DNA of 64,000 bases from Gemmatimonadota bacterium (GCA_029262195.1 JAJCZX010000014.1:62001-126000); one strand, 5' to 3'; numbered from the stretch's first letter, positions 25,591 to 37,270 are shown. The notes: generated from the letters alone by a model not told the origin. Translations and numbers: made by a program.

Positions 25591-26822
25591 CTAATCCCGG
25601 TTTTCCCACTCCAGATCGACAACTTCGTTGGTAACGATTTCAGCGAATTCATCCCGGGTTCTGATAACGGCAAACCGTTCACCGTCTAACAGAACTTCAG
25701 CCGGTCGCCTGCGACTGTTGTAGTGTGAACTCATAGAGAAACCGTAGGCGCCAGCTTGCTCTATCGCCACGAGCGCCCCGGGAGCCACTCCGGATAACGT
25801 TCTACCCAACGCTAGAAAATCTCCGGACTCACAGACAGGGCCGACAAAATCCCATTCCTTTTCTTCGCTCCCTACTGGTTGCAGGACGCTCAATCCGTGC
25901 TCGGCCTGGTACAAACTCGGTCGCAGCAAGTCGTTCATCGCTGCATCGAGAATGGCAAAGTTGGTCCCTCCGGAACGTTTACAGTATAAGACCGATGACA
26001 CCAGAAACCCGCTGCTCCCCACGATGGAACGGCCAGGCTCCATAAGAACTTTCAAACCCGATGCCTTGAGAGGCTCCCTGATCAATGAGAAGAGGGCCTC
26101 AAGGTCCATGCCAACCTTCCCGGCGTAACCAATACCGAAACCTCCCCCGATCCCAATGCAGTCGAGGGTCAGGGCGTCCTTTTCCCGAAGCATTGCAGCC
26201 ACTGCGACTATCTTCTCAACGGCCCTGGCGTAGGGCCCCGGATCGGTTATCTGCGAACCAATGTGCACTCCCACACTGCGCAACCGAACGCTGCCAGACG
26301 CCTGTGCGCTCGCCACGATGTCGGCCACGTCAGCGAGCGCGACCCCAAATTTGGCTGCCCCGTGTCCGGTACTCGTGTATGGGTGTGCCTCAGCAGTGAC
26401 GTCAGGATTAACCCGCAAACCATAATCCACGGTTTTTTTGAGGTCTTCCGCAACGGAAATCAGAGATTGCAACTCGCCATCCGATTCTACGTTGATGAGA
26501 CCAACACCAGATTTGATCGCGTTGCGAAGTTCTTCCCTTGTCTTCCCAACGCCGCTGAACACCACGGAGGAAGGGTCAAAGCCAGCACGCAAACTGCGAT
26601 AAAGTTCGCCCCCGGACACGATGTCAACTCCTACGCCAAGACCGTGAAGCAACCTGAGGATCGAATAGTTACTGTTGCATTTTACCGAGTAACATATCTC
26701 ATGGGGCAGGTCGCCGATGGCAGCTTTCAGTGCGCGATAATTGGCGCGTATGGTTTCGGCATCATAAACGTATGCCGGGGTACCCACCCGCTCAGCCACC
26801 GATATCAGCCGACGAGAATTAC

Positions 26823-26841
<19 letters not shown>
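25591..26841 (-). CDS. lysA: Diaminopimelate decarboxylase
   Basis: LysA decarboxylates meso-diaminopimelate to lysine. This alanine-racemase-fold PLP enzyme of 416 residues carries its PLP Lys at K54 ([10 protein letters not shown]). [10 protein letters not shown] near residue 225 binds the phosphate, and CESGDFLA supplies the Cys of the second active-site half. The start is a TTG that lies 19 bases inside the end of proS, with GAGG just upstream. No ATG is available before the conserved TPAYVYD segment. It ends the minus-strand hisS-proS-lysA stretch. Confidence 0.94.
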
Positions 26842-28265
<1,424 letters not shown>

Positions 28266-28289
28266 CTTTATCTCTACAACGTTGAATTC

Positions 28290-29588
28290 TTAAATGCTGG
28301 CCGCGAGGCCCGTCACACGTTCTATCACCAGCTCGCGAGACACCTTTGTCTCAGTGCCCGCCGCCATGTCTCTGACAACTACCACCGACTCCTCCCTCTC
28401 AGCAGCGCCGATTACCAACACGACACGAGCATCCCGCGATGCAGCAACTTTCATTTGCTTTCCAACGGACTGGCCTTTTAACGCATACTCCACGCTGAGA
28501 CCCTTGTCCCGCAGCTCATGCGCCAGGCTGAGCACCTCAGGCAGGTCGTCGCTATCAACCGCCACCGCAAAAACGGAAATCTGAGATTCGACGCGCGGTA
28601 AAAGCCCTTTGTCCTTGAGAAGCTCTCCCAGCACAACATCACCCATTCCGAATCCCAACGCCGGTAGTGCAACTCCCCCGATGTCTCTCGTAAGATTATC
28701 GTATCGGCCGCCACCGCATATGGCCCGGAGGGATTTGCCCGCATCAAATAATTCGAACACGATGCCGGTGTAATAGTCCAGACCCCTCACAATCGAGCAG
28801 TCAATCTCAACGTACCCGTCCAGTCCCATAGCCCTGAGCGAATCGATACATTCGAATAGTTGCTTCGCGCTGTCCTCGTCAGCCAATCCCCTCAGAGCTG
28901 CCCTGAGGGCTTCGCCGCCTTTTATTCCCGCCACCTTTAGTACTTCCGCGCCCGCGGCTTCCGAGATTCCTCCGGCGACCATCTTCTCAATCAAAACCTC
29001 GGCCGGTTCTCTGTCGATTTTGTCGCAGGCGGCAAACGCCTTGTCAACCAGGCCCTCCGGTACGCCAGCGGCAAGTACCAGCGCCCGCATCACGTTGCGA
29101 TCTGACACTCTGACTTTGAAATCATTTTCAGTTAACCCCAGTTCGCGAAGCACGTCAATGGAGACCGCGATCACTTCCGCGTCTGCCAGAGGGGACGTTT
29201 CGCCGATCAGGTCAACGTTGAGTTGGAAGTGTTCGCGAAGTCGGCCGCGTTGCTGCCGCTCATACCGGAACAGTTGTGGAATCGAAAACCACCGTATCGG
29301 CTTCTTCAGGCCCTGTGCCCTGGCAGCAACCATCCTCGCCAGGGTAGGAGTCATCTCCGGTCGCAGCGAAATCTCGCGTCCGCCTTTGTCGAGGAAGTTG
29401 TAAAGCTGCTGTACGATTTCCGATCCGCTTTTGTCGGTATAAAGTTTCAGTGGCTCTAGCGGTGGCCCGTCATATTCTTCGAATCCGTAGCGCCCGGCAA
29501 CCGATCGCCACACGGAAAAGATGTGATTGCGCAGTGCGGCTTCGGCGGGGTAAAAATCGCGGAAACCCGGAAGGGCCTGAGTTTTCAT
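28290..29588 (-). CDS. hisS: Histidyl-tRNA synthetase
   Basis: HisRS of 432 residues. Motif 2 appears as RWFSIPQLFRYERQQRGRLREHFQ, with the histidine-binding loop GLDYYTGIVFELF near residue 260. Motif 3 is in ALGFGMGDVVLGEL. The C-terminal anticodon-binding domain runs from about residue 335 to the end. It follows folC with a ten-base gap and precedes proS, so two aminoacylation genes are co-transcribed with accD-folC. Confidence 0.96.
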   Translation of the reverse strand: MKTQALPGFRDFYPAEAALRNHIFSVWRSVAGRYGFEEYDGPPLEPLKLYTDKSGSEIVQQLYNFLDKGGREISLRPEMTPTLARMVAARAQGLKKPIRWFSIPQLFRYERQQRGRLREHFQLNVDLIGETSPLADAEVIAVSIDVLRELGLTENDFKVRVSDRNVMRALVLAAGVPEGLVDKAFAACDKIDREPAEVLIEKMVAGGISEAAGAEVLKVAGIKGGEALRAALRGLADEDSAKQLFECIDSLRAMGLDGYVEIDCSIVRGLDYYTGIVFELFDAGKSLRAICGGGRYDNLTRDIGGVALPALGFGMGDVVLGELLKDKGLLPRVESQISVFAVAVDSDDLPEVLSLAHELRDKGLSVEYALKGQSVGKQMKVAASRDARVVLVIGAAEREESVVVVRDMAAGTETKVSRELVIERVTGLAASI

Positions 29589-29597
29589 CGCATGAAT

Positions 29598-30800
29598 CTA
29601 GCCGAGTGGCGAGAGTCCGGGCAAGCGGGCCATGGCGTCTCCGACGGTGTAAGCCGAACCGGTGACCAAAACTGTTCTCGCAGCGACTTGAGTCCGTTGC
29701 AGGGCCACGTCAAAATCCGGTTCCAATGTGACATTCTCACATCCAATATCAGCATCGCGTAACGTCAACTTTCGAGCACCCGGAGCGCTTGGAGCCACTG
29801 TTACCCAAACGTAATCCGCGAAGTCGGAGAGATCGGCCAGAATCGGCTCGTAGTCTTTGTCTCGCAAGATCGCCACAAGGACGTGCAACGGACGTGCGAT
29901 GCCCTCCGATTGCAATGTTTGGAGCAAGGCGTCGATGGCCTGGCGGTTGTGGGCAATATCGAAGATGAACGTTCCCCGTACATCATAGCGGCCGGGAATT
30001 CGGGCGCCGGAAAACCCACAAAGGATGTCTTCACCGGTAACGTTCCAGGAATCGGCGAGTTGTTCCAGGGTCGCCTGCGCCACGGCAGCGTTTCTCGCCT
30101 GATGCGCTCCCTTCAAAGAAAGTGGCCCCCCGTACTTCAACGCAGGATCAACGATGACCGGAACGGCTTCCCGTCCCACAGCAAGCGCCCCGAGGTCTTC
30201 AACCAACTGTGGGCTAGTTTCACCAATCACGAACGGTCGCCCGGGTTTGGCTACATGCCCTTTCTCAAACGCGATTTCACGGAGTGAATCGCCGAGGTAC
30301 TCGGTATGGTCCATCCCGATTGAAGTGACCACTGACACCAACGGGTCGATAACATTTGTGGCGTCGAGCCTGCCTCCCAGGCCTGTCTCGATAACGGCTA
30401 CGTCTACTGCCCTCGCTGCAAAATCAGCGAAAGCGATAGCGGTGTACGCCTCAAAAAAACTGGCGCCGGTTTTCTCGATAACCGGTTGTAGCCGGACGGT
30501 CCATTCAGTAAAAGCCTCAGCGGAAATGGGCTGATTGTCAACAAAGACGCGCTCGCGCAAATCGACAAGGTGAGGTGAGGTATACAAACCAACACTGTGA
30601 CCGGCAGCACGCAAAGCCGACGCGATCAGTGTGGCAGTGGAACCCTTGCCGTTGGTACCGGCCACATGAACAGTGGGAAACATGCGATGGGGGTCGCCAA
30701 TTTCACCAAGGAGTTCTTCTGTGGGACCCAGGGACCACTTGCGTCCCCCACCCAGTCGTGGAACGAGGTATTCACACGCCTCGCCAAAGGACTGTATCAG
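29598..30800 (-). CDS. folC: Bifunctional folylpolyglutamate/dihydrofolate synthase
   Basis: FolC is a Mur-ligase-like enzyme that adds glutamate to (dihydro)folates. The P-loop is HVAGTNGKGS, with the LYTSPHLVDLRERV and VIETGLGGRLDATN motifs following. The first ATG at 30683 would start only four residues before the P-loop strand. The frame upstream encodes a typical FolC N-terminus (CEYLVPRLGGGRKWSLGPTEE), so the true start must be earlier. The only plausible candidate is a CTG at 30800, overlapping the accD TGA, with GGAG eight bases before it. That gives 400 residues. The non-ATG start is inferred. Confidence 0.9.
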   Translation of the reverse strand: MIQSFGEACEYLVPRLGGGRKWSLGPTEELLGEIGDPHRMFPTVHVAGTNGKGSTATLIASALRAAGHSVGLYTSPHLVDLRERVFVDNQPISAEAFTEWTVRLQPVIEKTGASFFEAYTAIAFADFAARAVDVAVIETGLGGRLDATNVIDPLVSVVTSIGMDHTEYLGDSLREIAFEKGHVAKPGRPFVIGETSPQLVEDLGALAVGREAVPVIVDPALKYGGPLSLKGAHQARNAAVAQATLEQLADSWNVTGEDILCGFSGARIPGRYDVRGTFIFDIAHNRQAIDALLQTLQSEGIARPLHVLVAILRDKDYEPILADLSDFADYVWVTVAPSAPGARKLTLRDADIGCENVTLEPDFDVALQRTQVAARTVLVTGSAYTVGDAMARLPGLSPLG

Positions 30801-31654
30801 CCGGTCAACTCCAGGGCTTCCTTACCAAGCATCATTCGCAGCAATCGCCCGAGCGTATCCTTCATCTCCAGCCGACTGACGACCATGTCCAGCATACCAT
30901 GTTCTAACAAAAATTCTGAACGCTGAAAACCGTCTGGAAGATCCTGTCCGATAGTTTGCTTGATAACTCGGGCACCGGCAAATCCGATCACCGCCTTAGG
31001 TTCGCCAATATTGACGTCACCCTGCATGGCGTACGAGGCGGAAACACCGCCCGTAGTGGGATTGGTGAGAACCGAGATGAAAGGGATGCCTTCTTCCTTG
31101 AGAGCAGCTATCATCGCCGAGGTCTTTGCTAGTTGCATCAGGCTCAACACTCCCTCCTGCATCCGCGCGCCTCCCGACGTCGACACCAGCACTAGCGGTG
31201 CCCTGTCCTCGAGGGCCTTCCGGGCCAGCCTCGCTATCTTTTCACCGACAACTGAGCCCATTGAGCCACCCATAAAGGCAAATTCCATCGCGCCGATACA
31301 CGTCGTCACGCCGTGAATGTCCCCTACCCCGGTAAGAATCGCATCTTGCTTTCCAACCTTGTTGTACGCGCGAGCCAGTTTGTCCGGGTATCCGTCGAAA
31401 CCAAGGGGATCGACGGAGGTAAGGTCGCCAAATAGTTCGGTGAACGTTCCCGGATCGGTGATCAGTTCAATGTAGGTACCCGCGGGGATTTTCCCATGAT
31501 GACCGCAGTTGTGACACACCATGTGAGATCGTTCGAATTTATCTGTCAGGTCGACAGTGCCGCACGAAGAACACTTGTCCCACGCATCCTGCGGAATTTC
31601 GAGCTTTTCGCGCGGCGGCGGGCGTTCTTTTCGTTCTTTACGAAACCAGGCCAT
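30797..31654 (-). CDS. accD: Acetyl-CoA carboxylase carboxyltransferase subunit beta
   Basis: AccD transfers the carboxyl group from biotin to acetyl-CoA for fatty acid synthesis, together with AccA (not in the window). A four-Cys zinc ribbon is at residues 28-50 (CSSCGTV and MVCHNCG). The crotonase-like core has ATLVSTSGGARMQ-type wording (VLVSTSGGARMQEGVLSLMQ region) and PTTGGVSASYAMQGD. The 285 residues are a normal length. It is placed between rodA and folC, and its stop overlaps the inferred folC start. Confidence 0.96.
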   Translation of the reverse strand: MAWFRKERKERPPPREKLEIPQDAWDKCSSCGTVDLTDKFERSHMVCHNCGHHGKIPAGTYIELITDPGTFTELFGDLTSVDPLGFDGYPDKLARAYNKVGKQDAILTGVGDIHGVTTCIGAMEFAFMGGSMGSVVGEKIARLARKALEDRAPLVLVSTSGGARMQEGVLSLMQLAKTSAMIAALKEEGIPFISVLTNPTTGGVSASYAMQGDVNIGEPKAVIGFAGARVIKQTIGQDLPDGFQRSEFLLEHGMLDMVVSRLEMKDTLGRLLRMMLGKEALELTG

Positions 31655-31695
31655 TGGGATCTTTCATAAGGAGGTTAATTTCGCCTGACTGCGCG

Positions 31696-32961
31696 TCAGA
31701 TGCCACCCCCACCAACGCCAAGGTATCCAGACAAAAGACTGTCGCGATCAACTCTCATCGCGACCCCGAGGCCAAGAAAACACGCCAGGGTAAATGAGCC
31801 CCCATAAGAAAAAAGCGGCAGCGGGATTCCGGTAATCGGCATAAGGCCGACCGTCATCCCGACATTTTCCAAAACGTGAGTCATCAACAGGCCTACGAAA
31901 CCGAACACGACCATATAGGAAAACGAATCGGCGGCCCGCTGCGCAATTTTCACCAATGACACCAGTAGTATGGCAAACAACAACATCGCCACAATGACAC
32001 CAAGAAAACCAAGTTCTTCGCCGACAACCGAAAAAATGAAGTCAGTGTGTTGTTCAGGGAGAAACGCCAGGCGTTTTTGAGTTCCGTCCAGATAACCCTT
32101 GCCAAAAATCCCCCCCGATCCTATTGCCACCTTCGACTGGATCAGGTGCCAGCCCGTCGCCTGCGGATCTACTTCCGGGTTCAAAAACGACAGAAGGCGG
32201 CTGCGTTGGTACGGAGCAAGGGCACCCCACAGCCCAAAGGCCACAACACCCATGAATACATTAGCCGCCCAGATAATGATTGATTCAATTAGCGTGATCC
32301 GGGTGAACCACAAAACTCCTGTCACGAACACGATCCAGAATGCCCAGGACAGTGTCGAAAAAGAAAGGAGCAAACTCAAACCAGGGGAGGCCAGCAGAAC
32401 CAGCAGCCACGGATTAACGCCCGCCCAAAAAAGCATTGCAAACAAAATACCGATGAAGACGATCGCACTTCCCAGATCAGGCTGTTGCATAACGAGAAGG
32501 AATGGAAGTCCGGCTACTATTCCCGCCGGGAGCAACTCCTTCAAAGAATTCGGTGGCTCCTGTCGGTGTGCCAGGACCCGGGCCAGCATGAGAATCAGCG
32601 CCAGTTTCGCAAACTCCGCCGGCTGACCGAGTCGCACGCCACCTATGGACAGCCAGGATTTCACACCAGCTGCCGTACCTGCTCCCGTTCCGAACGCCAA
32701 CGTAAACAGCAACAAGAGGATGGCGAAGATGTAGACAGGGAGAGAGAACGACTCCAATCCTCGTGAGGAGAACCGGTAACTAACCAGGCCGGCGACCAAT
32801 CCGACTCCCAACCAAACCATTTGTTTCCGCCAGGCGAACGCAGCTACCGTAGGTACGTCAGTCTGTCCGGCGGAGTAAACAGCTGCCAGTCCGAACAACG
32901 CCAGCATCAAGACCGACGCAGCGAAAGGCCAATTGAGGCCCTCTCGACGAGCCGGAGACAT
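31696..32961 (-). CDS. rodA: Rod-shape peptidoglycan polymerase RodA (SEDS family)
   Basis: RodA is the glycosyltransferase of the elongasome and works with PBP2, encoded directly upstream. The 421-residue protein has about ten membrane helices. The SEDS hallmarks are RLGQPAEFAKLALIL near residue 115, the QQPDLGSA motif with its essential Asp, and the C-terminal GITGIPLPLFSYGGS-like segment (MPITGIPLPLFSYGGS). The ATG at 32961 follows immediately after the mrdA stop, indicating coupled translation. Confidence 0.96.
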   Translation of the reverse strand: MSPARREGLNWPFAASVLMLALFGLAAVYSAGQTDVPTVAAFAWRKQMVWLGVGLVAGLVSYRFSSRGLESFSLPVYIFAILLLLFTLAFGTGAGTAAGVKSWLSIGGVRLGQPAEFAKLALILMLARVLAHRQEPPNSLKELLPAGIVAGLPFLLVMQQPDLGSAIVFIGILFAMLFWAGVNPWLLVLLASPGLSLLLSFSTLSWAFWIVFVTGVLWFTRITLIESIIIWAANVFMGVVAFGLWGALAPYQRSRLLSFLNPEVDPQATGWHLIQSKVAIGSGGIFGKGYLDGTQKRLAFLPEQHTDFIFSVVGEELGFLGVIVAMLLFAILLVSLVKIAQRAADSFSYMVVFGFVGLLMTHVLENVGMTVGLMPITGIPLPLFSYGGSFTLACFLGLGVAMRVDRDSLLSGYLGVGGGGI

Positions 32962-34818
32962 CTACCGCAGCCTCCCTCTCCGGATGTCCCGCAGTACCTC
33001 CAACGGCTCCGGTGCAGAATCGGCGGGGAAATCGGAAAACTGTAAACCACGAGTGGGGCATTCGAATTCTGACCCGATAACGTGGCGGGCCACGATACAG
33101 TTAACCATCGGTGCCACAGATGACCCATGTTCGGCAAATTCGACAATCGCCCCCACAACCACAACAGGATTATCGACCGGCGCGAACGCAATGAACCAGC
33201 CGTGGTCCTCGCCGTGAGAGTTCTGGGCCGTACCGGTCTTGCCGCCAATGCGCAGGTTGGCGATCTGCGCCGCACTGGCCGTTCCCTCAAGCACTACCTC
33301 TTCTAAAGATTCCCTCAGTCCCTCCAGGACACCAGCTCTGAAATCATAGTTCCTCCTGCCGGAAGGAAGACTATCGACCAGGTAAGGAACCGGTGCGGAA
33401 CCCCCGTTGGCCAGCATGGAGTAGAAACGCATCATGTTGACGAGAGTTTGATCGTTTTCTCCCTGCCCGATCGCAAGGTTGAGGGTAACACCAGATGTCC
33501 AACCGCGCCGTCCGTAGAGCTCGTTGAAATAGTCCGTTGAGGCCGGATATAGCGACCTCGTTTCGCCCGGGAGGTCGATGCCTGTGAGATCGCTAAAACC
33601 AAGTGCTACTCCACCCTCAAGCAACTCATCCAATCCGAGCATTATCCCCAATTGATAAAAATAGACATCACAGGAATGTTGAATCGCTTCGAGTAACGTC
33701 ACGGGCCCGTGGCCATCGGTCTTCCAACACCGAAAGAACCGGTTCCCGTATTGATAGCCACCCGTGCAGGGGATCTGCATCTTGGTGTCCATCGTGATGA
33801 GCCCCTTCTCCAGGGCCATCGCAGCAACAGCAAGTTTCCAGGGAGATGCTGGCGGATATCTTCCTTGAATTGCGCGATTAAAAAGAGGCAGTTGGGGTGA
33901 ACTCAACAGTTCAGCCCGCTCGCCAGCCGCGGAGGACCCGATGAAAGCGTTAGGATCGTATGAGGGTGCTGAATGAAGAGCAAGCACGGCTCCATCCCGA
34001 GGGTCAATAGCCATCACCGCGCCACGACCGGCGATACCGAAATCGCGTCGGAACAAATGCGATATGTACCGCTGCAACTCGACGTCCAGCATTGTGTGGA
34101 GGGTGTCGCCCTGGGTCGGCTCAACTCGTGGCCCGACGCCGGTAGTGCGAACCGTCCTGCCCAGAGCGTCAACCTCGATAAAGCTTTCGCCATCAAGCCC
34201 TCTGAGACGGTCATCGTACTGGAACTCCAGGCCCACACGACCAACCAGGGAACCGGATCGTGCTCCCGGGAAACGGTTTTCTGAAATATCAGTTGGAGTC
34301 AATTCGCCAAGGTATCCAATGGCATGCGCGCCGAGAGCGCCCGAAGGGTAACTGCGCTTGGGTTCAGCCTGAATTACGAGGCCCGGAAAGACTACCCTCC
34401 GCTCCTCCAGTCTGGCCACAACTTCCGGCGGAGCGTCGCGCAGTACGGTCACCGGATCTCCCGGCCGATCGCGCCAGTTTCTCACTGCTCGGCGCACGAC
34501 CGCAGTATCGAGGCCCGCAAGTTCGCTGATACCGCTCAAAGTTTCCCGCAACACATCTTCGGCCTGGGCATGAATCAAAACCGTAAAACCGGGAACGTTC
34601 TCGGCGATCACCACTCCGTTACGGTCAACGATAATGCCCCGGGGGGCCGGAAGAATAACCCTCCGAAGTCGGTTTTCGGCTGACTGCAGAGTGAAGTCGT
34701 GCGCACCCACCACCTGAAGCCAGAAGAACCTCAGCAAAATGATTCCGACAAACCCGAAGATCAGAAATACTGATTGGTCGGCCCGGCGACTGTTGAGGTG
34801 GGGGTGGAACCAGTTCAA
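32962..34818 (-). CDS. mrdA: Penicillin-binding protein 2 (elongasome transpeptidase)
   Basis: PBP2 cross-links lateral-wall peptidoglycan. It has one N-terminal membrane helix, a PBP dimer domain and a transpeptidase domain. The active-site Ser is in PPASPWKLAV (SxxK). The second motif is SCD in IQHSCDVYFY, the form usual in PBP2 proteins. KTGT is in RIGGKTGTAQN. The start is a TTG that overlaps the mreD stop in a TTGA. Its 618 residues are a normal length, and its position between mreD and rodA is the classic arrangement. Confidence 0.96.
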   Translation of the reverse strand: MNWFHPHLNSRRADQSVFLIFGFVGIILLRFFWLQVVGAHDFTLQSAENRLRRVILPAPRGIIVDRNGVVIAENVPGFTVLIHAQAEDVLRETLSGISELAGLDTAVVRRAVRNWRDRPGDPVTVLRDAPPEVVARLEERRVVFPGLVIQAEPKRSYPSGALGAHAIGYLGELTPTDISENRFPGARSGSLVGRVGLEFQYDDRLRGLDGESFIEVDALGRTVRTTGVGPRVEPTQGDTLHTMLDVELQRYISHLFRRDFGIAGRGAVMAIDPRDGAVLALHSAPSYDPNAFIGSSAAGERAELLSSPQLPLFNRAIQGRYPPASPWKLAVAAMALEKGLITMDTKMQIPCTGGYQYGNRFFRCWKTDGHGPVTLLEAIQHSCDVYFYQLGIMLGLDELLEGGVALGFSDLTGIDLPGETRSLYPASTDYFNELYGRRGWTSGVTLNLAIGQGENDQTLVNMMRFYSMLANGGSAPVPYLVDSLPSGRRNYDFRAGVLEGLRESLEEVVLEGTASAAQIANLRIGGKTGTAQNSHGEDHGWFIAFAPVDNPVVVVGAIVEFAEHGSSVAPMVNCIVARHVIGSEFECPTRGLQFSDFPADSAPEPLEVLRDIRRGRLR

Positions 34819-35309
34819 TCGGCTATCCTGATGTTGATCCAGTCACGAAATAGAACGAGAACTAATACCCCGAACCCGGCCGTAAGAATCCCTTCCCAGA
34901 TCGACCACGAAATCAGGCGCCAAAAGATGGTAGTGAGCCTAAAACCGCTTGCACTCATTACCAGCAGGTCGCTGAACCAGGAGCCGCCGAAAAAAAACGC
35001 AGCGTTTACAATTATGTTTTCGGCAAAAAACACAGCCCTACCCCACGCTGCCAGATACCCGACCACAGAGTACCCGATCACCCCCGATCCAAACGCGACC
35101 GGCGACACAGAATCGCTGATTATGCCGAAAAAGAAACCCGCCAATGCTGCTGCCCCGGGTCGTGCGCGCATCGAGTAAATCAGGAGCGCCAGGAGAAGGA
35201 AATCAGGAGACTCTCCCAGGCCGCTGAGCCACGGCGACAGTGAGAACTCCAGAACCACCAGAGCCGCCAATACACCATAAAGACCACCGCGGCCTCTGCG
35301 GGTACTCAC
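34815..35309 (-). CDS. mreD: Rod shape-determining protein MreD
   Basis: A 164-residue membrane protein with about five helices, forming part of the MreBCD complex. Identification rests on size, hydrophobic profile, the LLALLIYSMRARPGAAALAGFFFGIISDSVSP segment typical of MreD, and its location between mreC and mrdA. The start is a GTG overlapping the mreC stop in a GTGA. Confidence 0.9.
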   Translation of the reverse strand: MSTRRGRGGLYGVLAALVVLEFSLSPWLSGLGESPDFLLLALLIYSMRARPGAAALAGFFFGIISDSVSPVAFGSGVIGYSVVGYLAAWGRAVFFAENIIVNAAFFFGGSWFSDLLVMSASGFRLTTIFWRLISWSIWEGILTAGFGVLVLVLFRDWINIRIAD

Positions 35310-36154
35310 GGCACCAGCCCCTGGCCAGCTTCAAAGGCACTCCGCAAATCACCGATCGGTTCGAGCAGTACGATAACGTGTGAAACCGCCGCAGGATGAA
35401 CGCTGGGTCGCACCAGATAAGTACGCTCCCAGCCCGCAGGCTCCGACGTATCCTCAATAATCGTTCCGACTTCGATTCTTCGGGGCCATACTCCCCCCAG
35501 ACCCGACGTGTACACGACGGTTCCTACAGGTACTTCATCCCGGTACGGCACGCCGCTTATTTGCATCAACTGAACATTAGGGCCTGACGGGGCGGCAGAT
35601 TGGGCGTTACCAAAGAGGCCTGCATCCGCGGTCATCACGTTGACGCGGAATTCCGGATGGGGCCACATCCACATCACCGAAAACCGTTCCTCTACGCTCT
35701 GCACGATTCCAACCAAACCTTCGGCTGTGATCACGGGAGATAATTCTCTTACGCCTTCCCGGGCGCCCACGGAAAGAAGGGCGGTCAGGCCCTGAGCGGG
35801 CGAGGACTGATGCACCACTTCTGCCGCGACGTGTCGAATGGGTAGGGCGTTGCCGAGTGCAAGCAGTCTTCGTAAACGTCTGTTTTCAGTCACGGCAGCA
35901 CGCGAATCAAAGCTGTCCATGGCCAGGGAGTCCCTCTGCGCGACTACTGCAGCGTGAGTGAACCGTGAGTTCTTCTGGCTCTCCGCGAGTTCCTGGAGAC
36001 TGATAAGAGGAGATAGCACACTTCCTCTTATTCCTGTGGCCAGCGAGTTAGTGAAACCGTCGGGCGAAAACCGAATCAGGAGAGCTAGGACCAGACAAAT
36101 GACAAACGTGAGGGTATCCCACCGAGTCGCGTAGCGTTCGGTTGCCGAAAGCAC
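35306..36154 (-). CDS. mreC: Rod shape-determining protein MreC
   Basis: MreC is a periplasmic scaffold that activates PBP2. A membrane helix at residues 15-33 is followed by a short coiled coil (about 60-100) and the two beta-barrel core, with HVAAEVVHQSSPAQGLTALLSVGAREGV and the conserved TSGLGGVWPRRIEVGTI segment. It is 282 residues long. The start is GTG, three bases after the mreB stop. The ribosome site overlaps the end of mreB. Confidence 0.93.
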   Translation of the reverse strand: MLSATERYATRWDTLTFVICLVLALLIRFSPDGFTNSLATGIRGSVLSPLISLQELAESQKNSRFTHAAVVAQRDSLAMDSFDSRAAVTENRRLRRLLALGNALPIRHVAAEVVHQSSPAQGLTALLSVGAREGVRELSPVITAEGLVGIVQSVEERFSVMWMWPHPEFRVNVMTADAGLFGNAQSAAPSGPNVQLMQISGVPYRDEVPVGTVVYTSGLGGVWPRRIEVGTIIEDTSEPAGWERTYLVRPSVHPAAVSHVIVLLEPIGDLRSAFEAGQGLVP

Positions 36155-36157
36155 AGG

Positions 36158-37195
36158 CTAGGTCGTGAGAACTGATCGGTATTTTTCCGGATCATCCAGG
36201 ATCCGGCCCGTACCTCGTACGACACACGTCAGGGGATCTTCATCCACTTTGATCGGGAGTGAGGTTTCCTGGGACACCAAAACATCCAACCCGCGAATCA
36301 TTGAGCCACCCCCCGCCATTACGATTCCACGGTCAACGATGTCGCTGGCCAACTCTGGAGGAGTGATCTCCAGGGCTCGCCGTACGGCATCGACAATCTG
36401 TTGAATCGGCTCCTGGATGGCTTCGCGGATCTCGCTGGACAGAACAACAACAACTTTGGGTATTCCTGAAACCAGATCCCTGCCCTTGGCCTCAAATTCC
36501 TTGTCATCACCCAGCTTCACCGCGGTCGCGATTTGCATCTTGATCAACTCGGCAGTGGGTTCGCCGATGAGAAGATTGTAGTTCTTCCGCATGTACTGCA
36601 CGATAGCCTGATCCAACTCATCCCCGCCAACTCGAATAGACGTGTCAGAGACGATTCCGGAAAGGGCGATAACAGCGATCTCAGTGGTCCCGCCACCGAT
36701 ATCAATCACCATGTTTCCGGTCGGCGTTTCCACAGGTAAACCGACTCCTATGGCGGCGGCCATAGGCTCGGCAACCATATACACTTCCTTCGCCCCTGCC
36801 GAGTGGGCGCTATCGCGCACCGCCCTTTTCTCAACCTCGGTAATACCGCTGGGCACGCAAATAATAACCCTGGGTTTTACTCGGAACATGTGTTTGGAAA
36901 TAATCGAACTGAGGAAGTACCGGAGCATTTTCTCGGTGACATCGAAATCAGCGATAACGCCGTCTTTCAGAGGCCTAACAGCCTGGATACCGTCGGGGGT
37001 ACGCCCGAGCATCCGCTTGGCTTCGAGACCGATACCCATGATCTTGCCGGTCGCCTTCTCCACCGCAACCACCGAGGGCTCGTTCAGGACGATGCCCTCT
37101 CCCTTCACATAAATAAGCGTGTTCGAGGTACCGAGATCCACGGCGATCTCGTTGGCTGGCATGAAATTGCCGAGACGAAAGTTTAAAAACTTCAT
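36158..37195 (-). CDS. mreB: Rod shape-determining protein MreB (bacterial actin)
   Basis: MreB filaments orient the elongasome. The actin ATPase motifs are clear: VDLGTSNTLIYVKGEG (phosphate 1) near residue 20, VIDIGGGTTEIAVIAL (phosphate 2) near residue 165, and the adenosine motif IVMAGGGSMIRGLD near residue 295. I chose the ATG at 37195 (MKFLNFRLG), giving 345 residues; a TTG one codon earlier is possible. It heads the mreB-mreC-mreD-mrdA-rodA operon behind a sigma-70-like promoter at 37271-37299. Confidence 0.96.
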   Translation of the reverse strand: MKFLNFRLGNFMPANEIAVDLGTSNTLIYVKGEGIVLNEPSVVAVEKATGKIMGIGLEAKRMLGRTPDGIQAVRPLKDGVIADFDVTEKMLRYFLSSIISKHMFRVKPRVIICVPSGITEVEKRAVRDSAHSAGAKEVYMVAEPMAAAIGVGLPVETPTGNMVIDIGGGTTEIAVIALSGIVSDTSIRVGGDELDQAIVQYMRKNYNLLIGEPTAELIKMQIATAVKLGDDKEFEAKGRDLVSGIPKVVVVLSSEIREAIQEPIQQIVDAVRRALEITPPELASDIVDRGIVMAGGGSMIRGLDVLVSQETSLPIKVDEDPLTCVVRGTGRILDDPEKYRSVLTT

Positions 37196-37270
37196 CAATT
37201 ACGACGCTTTTGGGTGCAATAGAAAAGAGTGGGAGGGATGAAACACCCCTCATCCGGCCTTGAAAGCCGT

